64,000 nt of DNA from positions 1-64,000 of the forward strand of contig JARBUM010000004.1 of assembly GCA_029239675.1 (NCBI GenBank), given 5' to 3'. Positions within the stretch are counted from its first letter, which is position 1; each line of letters starts with the position of its first letter. The notes beneath the pieces are model-generated. The model searched no databases. It was not told the origin of the DNA and was given only the letters and a program-made list of their open reading frames with translations. The position numbers were made by a program, and so were the translations under genes. Positions 44,439 through 53,833 of this stretch are shown here, piece after piece. The DNA is from Pelosinus sp. GTDB taxonomy: Bacteria > Bacillota > Negativicutes > DSM-13327.

Positions 44439-45935
44439 ATGGCATTTTATTACGAAGAAGTTTCTAGAACTTTTAGTGAATATCTTCTTGTACCTAATCT
44501 TACAAGAAAAGATTGTATCCCAAGCAACGTTAGCTTAAAAACACCTATTGTAAAGTTTAAAAAGGATGAGAAGCCCCCTATTGAAATAAATATCCCTTTT
44601 GTTTCTGCAATCATGCAAGCTGTATCAGATGACCATTTAGCAATCGCCCTTGCTAAGTGTGGAGGCTTATCGTTTATCTTTGGTTCCCAATCAATAGAAC
44701 AACAAGCAAGCATGGTGAAAAGGGTAAAAAATTTCAAGGCCGGCTTCGTGGTCAGTAATGCAAATCTATCACCAGAACATACTTTAAAAGATGTTGTTGC
44801 ATTAAAAGCGAAATTAGGACATGCTACCATTGCAATTACAGAGGATGGAACACTCAGCAGTAAATTAGTAGGAATTGTTACTAGTAGAGATTATAGAATG
44901 AGCAGGGATTCTTTAGATAAAAAAATTAAAGAATTCATGACACCGTTTTCAAAACTTATTGTTAGTTCAACGAATACTAGCCTTAAAGAGGCAAATGATA
45001 TCATTTGGGAGCATAAACTTAATTGTTTACCGATTATTAACGATAAGCAAGAACTGGTGTATTTTGTATTTAGAAAAGATTATGAGGATCACAAGGAAAA
45101 TCCCTTAGAACTATTAGACACTGAGAAGAGATATATGGTTGGTGCTGGCATCAATACCAGAGATTATCAAGAAAGAGTACCTGCATTGGTTAAAGCTGGA
45201 GTGGATGTATTATGTGTAGATTCTTCCGATGGCTTTAGCGAATGGCAGTCAGAAACAATAAAATATATAAAAAGAGAGTATCAGGATACGGTTAAAATCG
45301 GTGGTGGAAATGTAGTAGATAAAGAAGGGTTTATGTATTTTGTGGAAGCAGGTGCTGACTTTGTAAAGGTTGGAATCGGCGGAGGATCAATATGCATAAC
45401 AAGAGAGACCAAAGGAATAGGCAGAGGACAGGCTTCTGCAATTATTGAGGTCGCAAAGGCAAGAGATGATTACTTTAGAGAAACAGGTATCTATATTCCA
45501 ATTTGTTCAGACGGTGGGGTCGTGCATGACTATCACACGGTACTCGCTTTAGCTATGGGCGCTGACTTTATCATGATGGGAAGATACTTTGCAAGATTTG
45601 ATGAAAGCCCTGCTCCTAAAACAAAGCTTGGTAATAATTATGTTAAGGAATATTGGGGAGAAGGCTCGAAACGTGCTCGCAACTGGGAAAGGTATGATTT
45701 TGGAGAAGGAAGCAGCCTTAAGTTTGAAGAAGGTGTAGATAGTTATGTGCCTTATGCCGGAAAACTTAAAGATAATATAGATGTTACTCTAAGTAAAATA
45801 AAATCAACCATGTGTAGTTGTGGTGCTATCTCCATTGAAGAACTTCAGAAAACAGCAAGAATTACGTTGGTGTCTTCTACAAGCATTGTAGAAGGTGGAG
45901 CACATGATGTAATTTTAAAAGAAAATAACTACTAA
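44439..45935 (+). CDS. guaB: IMP dehydrogenase, Tritrichomonas foetus-type
   Basis: 498 aa. The barrel is split by a CBS pair (about 105-220). Catalytic Cys319 lies in [15 protein letters not shown]-site Asp261 in DSSDGF, Arg382 in GRYF, and the flap dyad Arg418-Tyr419 in NWERYD. All sit at the same numbers as in the T. foetus enzyme, and Lys310 and Glu431 also match the residues linked to mycophenolate resistance there. Typical bacterial GuaB has GPGSICTTR instead. It oxidises IMP to XMP for GMP synthesis in the cytoplasm. The GGCGG Shine-Dalgarno is rather far from ATG 44439. Monocistronic. Confidence 0.92.
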   Translation: MAFYYEEVSRTFSEYLLVPNLTRKDCIPSNVSLKTPIVKFKKDEKPPIEINIPFVSAIMQAVSDDHLAIALAKCGGLSFIFGSQSIEQQASMVKRVKNFKAGFVVSNANLSPEHTLKDVVALKAKLGHATIAITEDGTLSSKLVGIVTSRDYRMSRDSLDKKIKEFMTPFSKLIVSSTNTSLKEANDIIWEHKLNCLPIINDKQELVYFVFRKDYEDHKENPLELLDTEKRYMVGAGINTRDYQERVPALVKAGVDVLCVDSSDGFSEWQSETIKYIKREYQDTVKIGGGNVVDKEGFMYFVEAGADFVKVGIGGGSICITRETKGIGRGQASAIIEVAKARDDYFRETGIYIPICSDGGVVHDYHTVLALAMGADFIMMGRYFARFDESPAPKTKLGNNYVKEYWGEGSKRARNWERYDFGEGSSLKFEEGVDSYVPYAGKLKDNIDVTLSKIKSTMCSCGAISIEELQKTARITLVSSTSIVEGGAHDVILKENNY

Positions 45936-45990
45936 ATCAAAAAACAAATTAGGCACCTGTTTAGGTGCCTAATTTGTTTTTTGATTTAGT
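45931..45990. terminator. Exceptional 28-bp-stem bidirectional terminator
   Basis: A perfect 28-bp stem with a GTTT loop; the left arm contains the guaB stop codon (TAA at 45933-45935). A6 and T6 tracts in the stem suit termination in both directions, for guaB and for arsM ending at 46018. Confidence 0.9.
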
Positions 45991-46017
45991 ACTTTTATAT
46001 CTACCATAAATGTATTT

Positions 46018-47253
46018 TTATAAGTCTAATTTCATGCAAATGCTTGTTGATGGGCACAAGTTACTTAATGCGGAACTCGATATAATCTCCTTAGGTATTT
46101 CCGAACGTTGTATCCTATAAAATCCCCACCGAGATACAAATTTTTCAGCCGTATTCGTCAAAATATATGCCTCTGTTACTCCTAATTGACGGGATATTCC
46201 TAAAGACCGTTCAACTAAGGCGCTCGCAATACCACGTTTGCGTAATTCCTTACTAATTGCCATCGATCTTAACATTGCCCCATTTCCAGCAAACTCAATC
46301 CCAATGACTCCTATTACTCCTTGGTAATCAGCTACTAAGAAGTTCGCTAAATTTTCCCGTACACCAGAAGTCGTTAGACCATTTTCCGTTAAAAGCTTAT
46401 CAATTATAGGTAAATCCGTCTCTAATGCAGTACGAATTGTATATTCATTATCTTCGACAAGCATATCATTGGGTTTCTTAGCACGGATAAAAGCACTTAT
46501 TAAGGCCCCCCTTAATTCTTGTCTTTCAACCTCTGTTAGTCCAGGGAAAAATACGGTTGCTTGTTCATCACTAACATCATAAATTCGTGTTCTTATTATT
46601 TCTATATCTGTAAAGCCTACTACAAGCAGTTTCTCTTGGTATTCTCGTTCAAGCAATGCTCCAGCGATACATCCTGCCCAGGCAGTTATATTTTTTTGTA
46701 TACTTTCTGGCAATTCACGAGTTAATACAATATCCGATATGGCAAATCTTCCTCCGGGTTTTAACACACGGTATCCTTCCTGCAAAACTCTATCTTTGTC
46801 AGCAGAAAGATTAATTACACAATTAGAGATAATTACGTCTATTGTATTGTCTGATAATGGTATGGATTCTATATGCCCCTTTAAGAACTCAGCATTTAAG
46901 ATTCCAGATCGATTTTGGTTCTCTTTGGCTACTGCTAACATTTCACCTGTCATATCTAATCCATAAGCTTTGCCATAGGGACCAACCCTCTTCGCAGATA
47001 GAAGTACATCCAACCCAGCGCCGCTACCTAGATCAAGAACTACTTCTCCTGCGTATAGTTGGGCAAGGGCAGTTGGATTGCCACATCCAAAAGATGCCTT
47101 AATAATATCCTCTGGCAATCCATCAACATCATTTATTTCGTACAAGTTTCCTGTTACAGGATTATTAGATGTGGAATTACCGCAGCAGCTCAGCTTATCT
47201 GTAATAGCTTGCGAATATTTTTTTCTCACATTTTCTCGAATATCTTGTATCAT
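46018..47253 (-). CDS. arsM: Arsenite S-adenosylmethionine methyltransferase fused to ArsN2-like acetyltransferase
   Basis: 411 aa from ATG 47253 (GGGAGG upstream). Residues about 1-260 are ArsM: cysteines CC 23-24, Cys57 (FGCGNP), Cys145 (SNCVINL) and Cys195 (AGCIAGAL), plus SAM motif LDLGSGAG (73-80). Residues about 270-411 are a GNAT domain with the acetyl-CoA loop RKRGIAS (338-344) and the ArsN2-type ending [10 protein letters not shown]. ArsM methylates As(III) to volatile or less toxic forms; ArsN2 proteins are arsenic-resistance-associated. It lies 50 bp after a MarR gene in the same direction. Confidence 0.88.
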   Translation of the reverse strand: MIQDIRENVRKKYSQAITDKLSCCGNSTSNNPVTGNLYEINDVDGLPEDIIKASFGCGNPTALAQLYAGEVVLDLGSGAGLDVLLSAKRVGPYGKAYGLDMTGEMLAVAKENQNRSGILNAEFLKGHIESIPLSDNTIDVIISNCVINLSADKDRVLQEGYRVLKPGGRFAISDIVLTRELPESIQKNITAWAGCIAGALLEREYQEKLLVVGFTDIEIIRTRIYDVSDEQATVFFPGLTEVERQELRGALISAFIRAKKPNDMLVEDNEYTIRTALETDLPIIDKLLTENGLTTSGVRENLANFLVADYQGVIGVIGIEFAGNGAMLRSMAISKELRKRGIASALVERSLGISRQLGVTEAYILTNTAEKFVSRWGFYRIQRSEIPKEIISSSALSNLCPSTSICMKLDL

Positions 47254-47303
47254 AAATAAACCTCCCACATGATTTTGTGCTTATAAGAGATAGTGCCAAA
47301 GAA

Positions 47304-47747
47304 TTAGCAATATCTCTTACTTTGCAGTTTCGCTGAGATAAGTTGCAGGCATTCTATTACCTGTTCTCTTTTCTCTTCCGGTATAGAACTCAATATATCT
47401 ATAAAATACCGTTCCATTCCCTGTTCTATATTCGCAAATAGCTCTTCACCTTTAGTAGCGAGTTTTAGCATTACGTAGCGTCGATCCTTCGGATCGACTT
47501 CCCGAATCATACTGCCACTGTTCACTAATTGATCTACCGTTCTACTGACTGTGCTTTTATCGAGATTTAGTAATTCAGCCAATTCATTGACAGATATTTG
47601 TTGCTTTCTTCCCGTTTCAACGATTATATGACATTGAGTTAATGTGATGCCACAACATGTTGCCTCACCTCTCTCTAATACTCCAAGCTTTCGGATTAAT
47701 AGCCTCATTGCTTCTCTGAGACGTTGACTAGGATCTGTAAAATTCAT
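47304..47747 (-). CDS. MarR-family regulator with Cys-Cys motif, likely arsenic-responsive
   Basis: 147 aa from ATG 47747 with AGAGGTGGG upstream; a longer frame to 47777 precedes that site. The MarR core has SVNELAELLNLDKSTVSRTVDQLVNSG and wing DPKDRRYVMLKL. Three cysteines cluster at 31, 32 and 39 (ATCCGITLTQC), just before the winged helix, with another at the C-terminus. Such a set could bind As(III). It precedes arsM in the same direction, so it probably represses this operon; that is inferred. Confidence 0.85.
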   Translation of the reverse strand: MNFTDPSQRLREAMRLLIRKLGVLERGEATCCGITLTQCHIIVETGRKQQISVNELAELLNLDKSTVSRTVDQLVNSGSMIREVDPKDRRYVMLKLATKGEELFANIEQGMERYFIDILSSIPEEKREQVIECLQLISAKLQSKRYC

Positions 47748-48269
47748 ATAACCCACCTCTTGGAAATATATTACCACATATTAGTTTCATTATGCAACTG
47801 TTTCTTGTTGAAATTATCAAATTCAAATAAAGGCAGCCATCTGAAGAGATCGATTTCACTGATGCCTTCATTCCCACTTTTATTACCATCATCGATAAGT
47901 ATTAAATTGTATCTATTCATATACTGTTCTTCCTGCTTGCAATACTATTTCTCTTTGTCCCTATTTATGAGGGCCTGCATTTACTGGATTATTAAGTAAT
48001 ATATCTTTCTATAGTAGATAAAAAAACTTACTATTACAAAAAGAAGGATATCCCAAGAAAGCAGCGAATTTTCTATAAATACAATAGGTTCGAATACGGC
48101 CATGAAGGCTTGTTTGATGACTACGAAGGTCATGCTCCAAAGAAGTTGGGGCTTTTCTCACGTGGTTATTTTTTTATGTCCTCACTTTATAGTAACACGT
48201 TGAGATTTGCTGACATAATTTCTTTATTTTTAAGTTATATTAAGTACTTATATTAAGGAGTGATGATGT
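47748..48269. other. 522-bp region without a confident gene, upstream of the Ni/Co transporter
   Basis: AT-rich. Contents I can see: a hairpin GCTCCAA-AGAAG-TTGGGGC followed by TTTTCTC at about 48134-48160, and two direct copies of TTATATTAAG (48235-48244 and 48248-48257) just before the cbiM-like start. A 50-codon minus-strand frame (48133-47981) is hydrophobic but has no usable ribosome binding site. No cobalamin riboswitch core was recognised. Confidence 0.45.
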
Positions 48270-49316
48270 ATGCATATGGCGGATGCACTAATTTCCCCAA
48301 TTGTCGGTGGGGCCATGTGGGCTACTACAGCCGGATTGGCTTCCTATGCGGCAAAAAAAGTCCAACGTGATATTGATGAACAGAAGGTCCCATTAATGGG
48401 TGTGCTGGGAGCCTTTGTCTTTGCTGCCCAAATGATTAATTTTACCATACCAGGAACGGGATCAAGCGGTCACTTAGGTGGAGGTATACTGCTTGCAATA
48501 CTCCTCGGCCCTCATGCTGCTTTTCTGACGATTGCTTCTATACTAACTGTTCAGGCATTATTCTTTGCCGATGGAGGTTTACTGGCCCTTGGCTGTAATA
48601 TTTTCAACATGGGTTTTCTGCCTTGTTATATAGCCTATCCATTGATTTATAAGCCACTAACGGGAAGTAATCCCTCTCAAAGGCGTATTATGTTTGGATC
48701 AATAGTAGCCTCGGTCATTGGGCTGCAGTTAGGAGCCTTTGGCGTAGTGCTGGAAACCCTCTTCTCAGGAATATCAGAACTGCCCTTCTCAACCTTTGTA
48801 CTCCTTATGCAACCTATCCATTTTGCCATTGGCTTGGCTGAAGGTTTAATTACTGCTGCAGTAATTGGCTTTGTTTACCAAGAGGCACCACACATTCTTA
48901 AGAAAGCTGTTTTAAATCAACCCTTAGGTGCTACTCCTATTAAGAAAGTTCTAATAGTTTTATTTGTTCTAGCTTTATTTACAGGAGGTACCCTATCCTG
49001 GTTTGCTTCAACCAATCCAGACGGACTTGAATGGTCCATCTTCGCCACAAGCGGAGAGGAAGAGGTGCAGGCTGCAGATGAAGTTCATGGATTTTTCGCC
49101 CAATTACAGGAGAAAATCGCTTTTCTCCCTGATTACAATTTCAAACAACCTACGCCCTCCGATCAGCCTCTAATAGCAAAAACTGAATCTAGTAAAGAAG
49201 CTGCCTGGCCTTCAGTAGATACGGGTACCTCTGTCGCAGGCATTTCTGGCTCCTTTATTACTCTGGTTTTAGCTTATTTTATTGCTAAAGGACTACAAGT
49301 TGCAGCAAAACGCTAG
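48270..49316 (+). CDS. Ni/Co ECF transporter substrate-capture protein, fused CbiM-NikN type
   Basis: 348 aa. The N-terminal MHMADALISP carries the His2 that in CbiM/NikM coordinates the metal with the N-terminus. Seven or so helices follow (about 10-215). The C-terminal part has a membrane helix and the PDGLEW motif (PDGKN-type, NikN/CbiN-like), a loop of about 80 residues and a last helix. This fusion replaces the separate N component. The ATG follows AAGGAGTGATG. With cbiQ and cbiO downstream it forms a nickel or cobalt importer; the metal cannot be decided. Confidence 0.9.
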   Translation: MHMADALISPIVGGAMWATTAGLASYAAKKVQRDIDEQKVPLMGVLGAFVFAAQMINFTIPGTGSSGHLGGGILLAILLGPHAAFLTIASILTVQALFFADGGLLALGCNIFNMGFLPCYIAYPLIYKPLTGSNPSQRRIMFGSIVASVIGLQLGAFGVVLETLFSGISELPFSTFVLLMQPIHFAIGLAEGLITAAVIGFVYQEAPHILKKAVLNQPLGATPIKKVLIVLFVLALFTGGTLSWFASTNPDGLEWSIFATSGEEEVQAADEVHGFFAQLQEKIAFLPDYNFKQPTPSDQPLIAKTESSKEAAWPSVDTGTSVAGISGSFITLVLAYFIAKGLQVAAKR

Positions 49317-49323
49317 TATAATA

Positions 49324-49355
49324 TAAGGGATACGGCTTACTCGTCGTATCCCTTA
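49324..49355 (+). terminator. Hairpin between cbiM-like and cbiQ genes
   Basis: TAAGGGATACG pairs with CGTATCCCTTA, with a 10-nt loop, followed by CACTTTTA. It probably reduces transcription into cbiQO. Confidence 0.65.
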
Positions 49356-49511
49356 CACTTTTATCAGATTTAAAAATTGCTAGTGCGTCCTTTTGGTCTC
49401 AGCCAAAGAGCAATAAGATTCACTCGAAACTTATAAGTTCTGTTACTACTAAAAAACACCTGCCATAAGGTTTATCCCCCATATCACATTTCTAATTGAA
49501 AGAGGACTGCT

Positions 49512-50321
49512 ATGATTAAACTTGAGTCAAACTGGCTAGATCTGAGACGCCTTGACGATCTTGCCAACCAAAAGACTTTCATTCACTGCTTAGACCCCTG
49601 TACAAAACTATTCACGACTCTGGCCTTCGTCATGATTGTTACCTCCTTTTCTAAATACGAAATTACTAGTCTTATTCCCCTAACATTCTATCCCATTGCT
49701 TTAATGGCCTTAGGAAATTTGCCTTATAACCACTTATTAAAACGATTGGTCGTAATAGCGCCATTTGTTGTCTTTGTTGGTTTATTTAATCCTATTTTTG
49801 ACCAAAGTCCTGTTGCAAACCTAGGACCGCTTGTTATATCCGGAGGGTGGATATCCTTTATATCTATAACCATTAAACTGATCTTAACTGTAACATCGGC
49901 TTTGATTTTGGTTGCAACCACTGGTATAAATTCAATTTGCGCTGCCCTGTTCCGCATTGGTATTCCCAAGCCCATTGTTATTCAGATACTGTTTATGTAT
50001 CGCTATCTTCATGTATTGCTTGAAGAGTTCCTAATTACCTCTCAAGCCTATAGCTTGCGCTCCTTTCATAGTAGCGGAATTCATTATAAGGCCTGGGGCT
50101 CATTGCTTGGGCAATTACTACTAAGAACCATGGCTCGGGCACAACGAATCTACCAAGCCATGTTGTGCCGCGGCTTTGACGGGGAAATTCGTTTGTTAGC
50201 TATGGGCATGCGGACGAAACGAGATAACATTTATTTTGTCTTTTGGCTGGCGTTCTTTCTTTTTTGTCGTTTTCTTAACATACCGCAAGTACTGGGGAAA
50301 CTGCTCTTGGAGGGGTTTTAA
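49512..50321 (+). CDS. cbiQ: ECF transporter transmembrane (T) component CbiQ
   Basis: 269 aa, five to six helices, with the T-component coupling motifs near the C-terminus (RAQRIYQAMLCRGFDGE; Ala-Arg-Gly type). It links the substrate-capture protein to the ATPase. RBS AGAGGA precedes ATG 49512. The stop overlaps the cbiO start by one base (TAATG). Confidence 0.88.
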   Translation: MIKLESNWLDLRRLDDLANQKTFIHCLDPCTKLFTTLAFVMIVTSFSKYEITSLIPLTFYPIALMALGNLPYNHLLKRLVVIAPFVVFVGLFNPIFDQSPVANLGPLVISGGWISFISITIKLILTVTSALILVATTGINSICAALFRIGIPKPIVIQILFMYRYLHVLLEEFLITSQAYSLRSFHSSGIHYKAWGSLLGQLLLRTMARAQRIYQAMLCRGFDGEIRLLAMGMRTKRDNIYFVFWLAFFLFCRFLNIPQVLGKLLLEGF

Positions 50322-51076
50322 TGAGTCATCATACTATCGATTTAACAGAAGTATTATATACCTACCCTGACGGCACAACTGCATTAAGAAACCTATCCCT
50401 TCACATCGGGCATGGAGAAGCCGTAGCAATCGTCGGCTCCAATGGTTCCGGAAAAACCACCTTATTGTCCCACTTAAATGGAGTACTATTTCCTTCTTCT
50501 GGGATTGTTAATATTGGCGGCTATCCCGTTACTAAGCAAACCTTAACTCAAATCAGGCGCACGGTGGGTATGGTCTTTCAAAACCCAGATGACCAACTGT
50601 TTATGCCAACAGTTTATGATGATGTCGCTTTTGGTCCTCTGAATTTAGGACTTCCACCGATCGATGTGGAAAAACGGGTAACAGCCGCACTAAAGACGGT
50701 TGGTGCTCTGGAACTAAGAAACCGTCCTCCTTATCGCCTTTCCGGCGGTCAAAAGCGAGCCGTAGCCATAGCCACAGTTTTGGCTATGGAACCAGCAATA
50801 TTAGTAATGGATGAGCCTACTGCAGCTCTTGACCCATTAGCCCGCCGCCAACTTATAAATCTGCTGCGCACATTTACCCATACTAAAATTATTGCTACTC
50901 ATGATTTGGACATGGTATTGGATCTTTGTGAACGAACTATTATTTTATGTAACGGTACCATTCTCATGGATGGACCCACTATTGATATTTTTCACGACAA
51001 AAAATTATTAGACCAGGCAGGCTTAGAGCAACCCTCATCAATGCAGAGTTGCCCTATTTGTTCTAAGCTGGGTTGA
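50321..51076 (+). CDS. cbiO: ECF transporter ATPase CbiO
   Basis: 251 aa. Walker A GSNGSGKTT at 39-47, Q-loop VFQNPDDQLFMPTVYDDVAFGPLNLGL as in ECF ATPases, signature RLSGGQKRAVAIA, Walker B ILVMDEPTAALD and the H-loop ATHDLD. RBS GGAGGGG lies in the cbiQ end. A C-terminal CPIC pair is a mild oddity. A single ATPase serves as homodimer. Confidence 0.92.
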   Translation: MSHHTIDLTEVLYTYPDGTTALRNLSLHIGHGEAVAIVGSNGSGKTTLLSHLNGVLFPSSGIVNIGGYPVTKQTLTQIRRTVGMVFQNPDDQLFMPTVYDDVAFGPLNLGLPPIDVEKRVTAALKTVGALELRNRPPYRLSGGQKRAVAIATVLAMEPAILVMDEPTAALDPLARRQLINLLRTFTHTKIIATHDLDMVLDLCERTIILCNGTILMDGPTIDIFHDKKLLDQAGLEQPSSMQSCPICSKLG

Positions 51077-51088
51077 TGTGCCGCATTC

Positions 51089-51130
51089 AATAGTCCTTTC
51101 GAAACATTTCTTTGTTTTGAAAGGGCTATT
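51089..51130 (+). terminator. Terminator of the cbiMQO genes
   Basis: AATAGtCCTTTCGAAAC pairs with GTTTTGAAAGGgCTATT around an 8-nt loop, followed by CTCTTT. Confidence 0.75.
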
Positions 51131-51259
51131 CTCTTTGAGAAGATTTTTCAACGATCTTATTCATATGCAAATTTTACTTATTATTCGGTTAAAAATCCCT
51201 AACATTTTTAACCTTACTAATGAGAACACTAAAAAAAAACAAAGAAAGGAAGATATAAA

Positions 51260-52156
51260 ATGAAAATTAGTAATCGAAGACGCCAGATAAAGAACAGATC
51301 TAAGAAACTACTAGCCGCAGTTGCAGGAGCGGCGGTTATGTCTTCGGCTATGTTGCCAGGTCTTCCTGTGACGAAAGTTTTTGCATCTAATGATATTAGC
51401 CAAAGCCCTGTAACAAAAGATTGGTCAGATGCGCGTAAATTGGATCCTATAAGAACTGTAAAAGAAAACGCTTCTACTTACGGTTTTAATCCTCTCCATG
51501 ACAAATTTACACTTCTTGACCAGTCGGCAACCAAAGCAACGGTAGAAGTAAAAACAAGTGGCCAGACTTTTAAGGTGAACCTTATTAAAAGCCGTGGTAA
51601 TAGCTGGCAAATTACTGCAATACGCGGAATTGGCAACTCTAAATACCCCGCCACTTATACTCCTGCTAGTTTTTTTACCCACCGACCTATTACTGGTCCT
51701 GTAGTCATCACTCCAACCACTCCCCAAACCCTCTACCAAACTAATGATTTTCGTGAGTGGACTTGGTATAATACGTCCTTCCCCCGGGACATGACCTTTG
51801 GCGCTCTGATCCAAGATCCCCGCTTGAGAGGGAGCAACTTAGTTCCGGATGACATCTTAAATCAAATGAAAAACGTTGATTTTAGGCATCAAATTGTTGT
51901 TTATGCTCACCTCGGCACAGTAGAGTCAACTGGCTACGGTATCGGAATCGAAAAAATTACCCAATTAGGGAATGATCTTACCGTTACAGTAAGAACAAAA
52001 AGCCCTCGACTTACTGAAAACGTAACTACCACCAAGGGATATGATTATATTGCAATGGAACGTTCCTTATTTGATACCCAGCGCCCAATTCGCGTAACCT
52101 TTATTAATCAGAATAATACCATGTTAAATAATTATAATATCATGCTGAATGAGTAA
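51260..52156 (+). CDS. Secreted protein with PrcB-like C-terminal domain
   Basis: 298 aa. A long basic start (KISNRRRQIKNRSKK) and a hydrophobic segment ending near VFAS (about 40) form the signal peptide. The mature N-terminal half has a beta-rich domain (residues about 60-130). The C-terminal HQIVVYAHLGTVESTGYGI...LTVTVRTKSP matches the pattern of the protease-complex PrcB C-terminal domain seen in many Firmicutes. Function unknown. RBS AAAGGAAG precedes ATG 51260. Monocistronic. Confidence 0.72.
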   Translation: MKISNRRRQIKNRSKKLLAAVAGAAVMSSAMLPGLPVTKVFASNDISQSPVTKDWSDARKLDPIRTVKENASTYGFNPLHDKFTLLDQSATKATVEVKTSGQTFKVNLIKSRGNSWQITAIRGIGNSKYPATYTPASFFTHRPITGPVVITPTTPQTLYQTNDFREWTWYNTSFPRDMTFGALIQDPRLRGSNLVPDDILNQMKNVDFRHQIVVYAHLGTVESTGYGIGIEKITQLGNDLTVTVRTKSPRLTENVTTTKGYDYIAMERSLFDTQRPIRVTFINQNNTMLNNYNIMLNE

Positions 52157-52195
52157 GCCTATCTTAGAGACTTTGTTCATCTAAAATAATAAAAA

Positions 52196-52228
52196 GCCCA
52201 ACAGTCAGTCTATTACTGCATGTTGGGC
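52196..52228. terminator. Terminator between the PrcB-like gene and gnd
   Basis: GCCCAACA (52196-52203) pairs with TGTTGGGC (52221-52228); A's precede on the plus strand, giving a T-tract for gnd on the minus strand. Confidence 0.75.
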
Positions 52229-52250
52229 ATTTACTACGTAGATGCAACTT

Positions 52251-53660
52251 CTATTTTTGAATCCACTCCGTATGGAAAATACCTGGCTGATCAATTCGCT
52301 CATAGGTGTGGGCCCCAAAATAATCTCTTTGGGCTTGAAGTAAATTGGCTGGAAGCACCGCCCTACGGTAGCTATCATAGTAGTCTAATGAGGCACTAAA
52401 AGATGGAGTCGGTATCCCCAATTCCTTACAAGTTTTCACAACTAAACGCCAGTTATCCTGAACTCGGCCTAATGCCTCTTGGAAGTAAGGGGCAAGTAAT
52501 AGATTTGGCAACGCTGCATCTTGCTGAAAGGACTCTTTAATCCGATCTAAAAACTGAGCCCGAATAATGCAGCCACCCCGCCATAGAAGAGCTACATCCC
52601 CATAGTTTAAGTTCCAGCCATATTCCTTATCAGCTGCCTTTAAAAGGGCAAATCCTTGAGCATAGGAACAAATTTTAGAAGCATATAAAGCATCATGAAT
52701 GGCCTTAATAAAGGTCTGGCGATCTCCCTCATATTGATCATTAGGTCCATTTAGAACAGTTGAGGCTATTACCCGTTCTTCCTTGTAGGCCGACATACAA
52801 CGGGCAAATACTGCTTCCGTAATGGTAGGTGTTGGCACCCCCAAATCCAAGGCACTTTGAGAAGTCCATTTACCTGTACCCTTCTGACCAGCTTTATCTA
52901 AAATCATTTCTACCAAAGGCTTACCAGTGAGTTCGTCCTTCTGCAGAAAAATGTCTCGGGTAATCTCAATTAGATAAGAATCTAATTCGCCTTTATTCCA
53001 TTCGGCAAAGACCTCATATAGTTCTTCTGCCGATAATCCTAGAGCAATCTTCATAATATAATAGGCTTCACTAATGAGTTGCATATCGCCATATTCAATG
53101 CCGTTATGTACCATCTTTACATAGTGTCCCGCTCCATCTGGTCCCACATAAGCGCAACATGGTCCATCCGATACTTGGGCCGCAATGGCTGTAAAAATTG
53201 GTGCCACTTCCTGGTAGGCAGAGAGTTCAGCTCCTGGCATAAGACTTGGCCCTTTAAGTGCTCCTTCCTCTCCCCCAGACACGCCCATACCAATGAAACG
53301 AATACCCTTATAAGACAATTCTTCAAACCGTCGGCGAGTATCTTCAAAGAAAGAATTGCCGCCATCAATAATAATATCCCCTTGATCTAAATAAGGTATT
53401 ATCTCGGCAATCATATCATCCACTGGCTTACCAGCCTTAACCATTAGCATAATTTTGCGTGGCTTGGTCAGCATGCTGGTCAGTTCCATTATAGAATGAG
53501 CCCCACCAATTTTTTTCCCCTCAATATTTCGCGCCAGAAATTCATCTACTTTACTTACCGTACGATTATATACAGCTACGCCAAAGCCTTTATTAGCCAT
53601 ATTCATGACTAAATTTTCACCCATGACGGCTAAGCCAACTAGACCGATATCATATAACAT
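52251..53660 (-). CDS. gnd: 6-phosphogluconate dehydrogenase (decarboxylating)
   Basis: 469 aa from ATG 53660 with GGGAGG eight bases upstream; an ATG two codons earlier is too close to that site. NADP motif [12 protein letters not shown] and NRT (Asn-Arg-Thr, NADP preference), the substrate motif [18 protein letters not shown], and catalytic Lys in [17 protein letters not shown]. It performs the oxidative decarboxylation of 6-phosphogluconate to ribulose 5-phosphate. The long C-terminal form is that of the E. coli/human type. Confidence 0.95.
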   Translation of the reverse strand: MLYDIGLVGLAVMGENLVMNMANKGFGVAVYNRTVSKVDEFLARNIEGKKIGGAHSIMELTSMLTKPRKIMLMVKAGKPVDDMIAEIIPYLDQGDIIIDGGNSFFEDTRRRFEELSYKGIRFIGMGVSGGEEGALKGPSLMPGAELSAYQEVAPIFTAIAAQVSDGPCCAYVGPDGAGHYVKMVHNGIEYGDMQLISEAYYIMKIALGLSAEELYEVFAEWNKGELDSYLIEITRDIFLQKDELTGKPLVEMILDKAGQKGTGKWTSQSALDLGVPTPTITEAVFARCMSAYKEERVIASTVLNGPNDQYEGDRQTFIKAIHDALYASKICSYAQGFALLKAADKEYGWNLNYGDVALLWRGGCIIRAQFLDRIKESFQQDAALPNLLLAPYFQEALGRVQDNWRLVVKTCKELGIPTPSFSASLDYYDSYRRAVLPANLLQAQRDYFGAHTYERIDQPGIFHTEWIQK

Positions 53661-53833
53661 CCTCATTTCCTCCCTTCAGCAATAAACCTTGTCTTCTTTA
53701 TCCTGTATTATTCTAGTGTAGGCCTAAGAATACCTGCTCATTCAGAAATTTTATTTCATTTCATTCTTTTTTTTGGGGTATTATGCCCAATTAGTAGCAA
53801 TAGGATTATGCTAATTCCAGCCTCCTAGAAGAG

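Noticed and set aside
48085-48105. GGTTCGAATAC resembling a tRNA T-loop
   Set aside because: The flanking bases do not pair as a T-stem and no acceptor, D or anticodon arms can be folded around it.
47981-48133. 50-codon hydrophobic minus-strand frame upstream of the Ni/Co transporter
   Set aside because: The only Shine-Dalgarno-like GGAG lies one base before the ATG, the other strand is also open over part of it, and no family is recognised. Kept only as a note in the spacer description.
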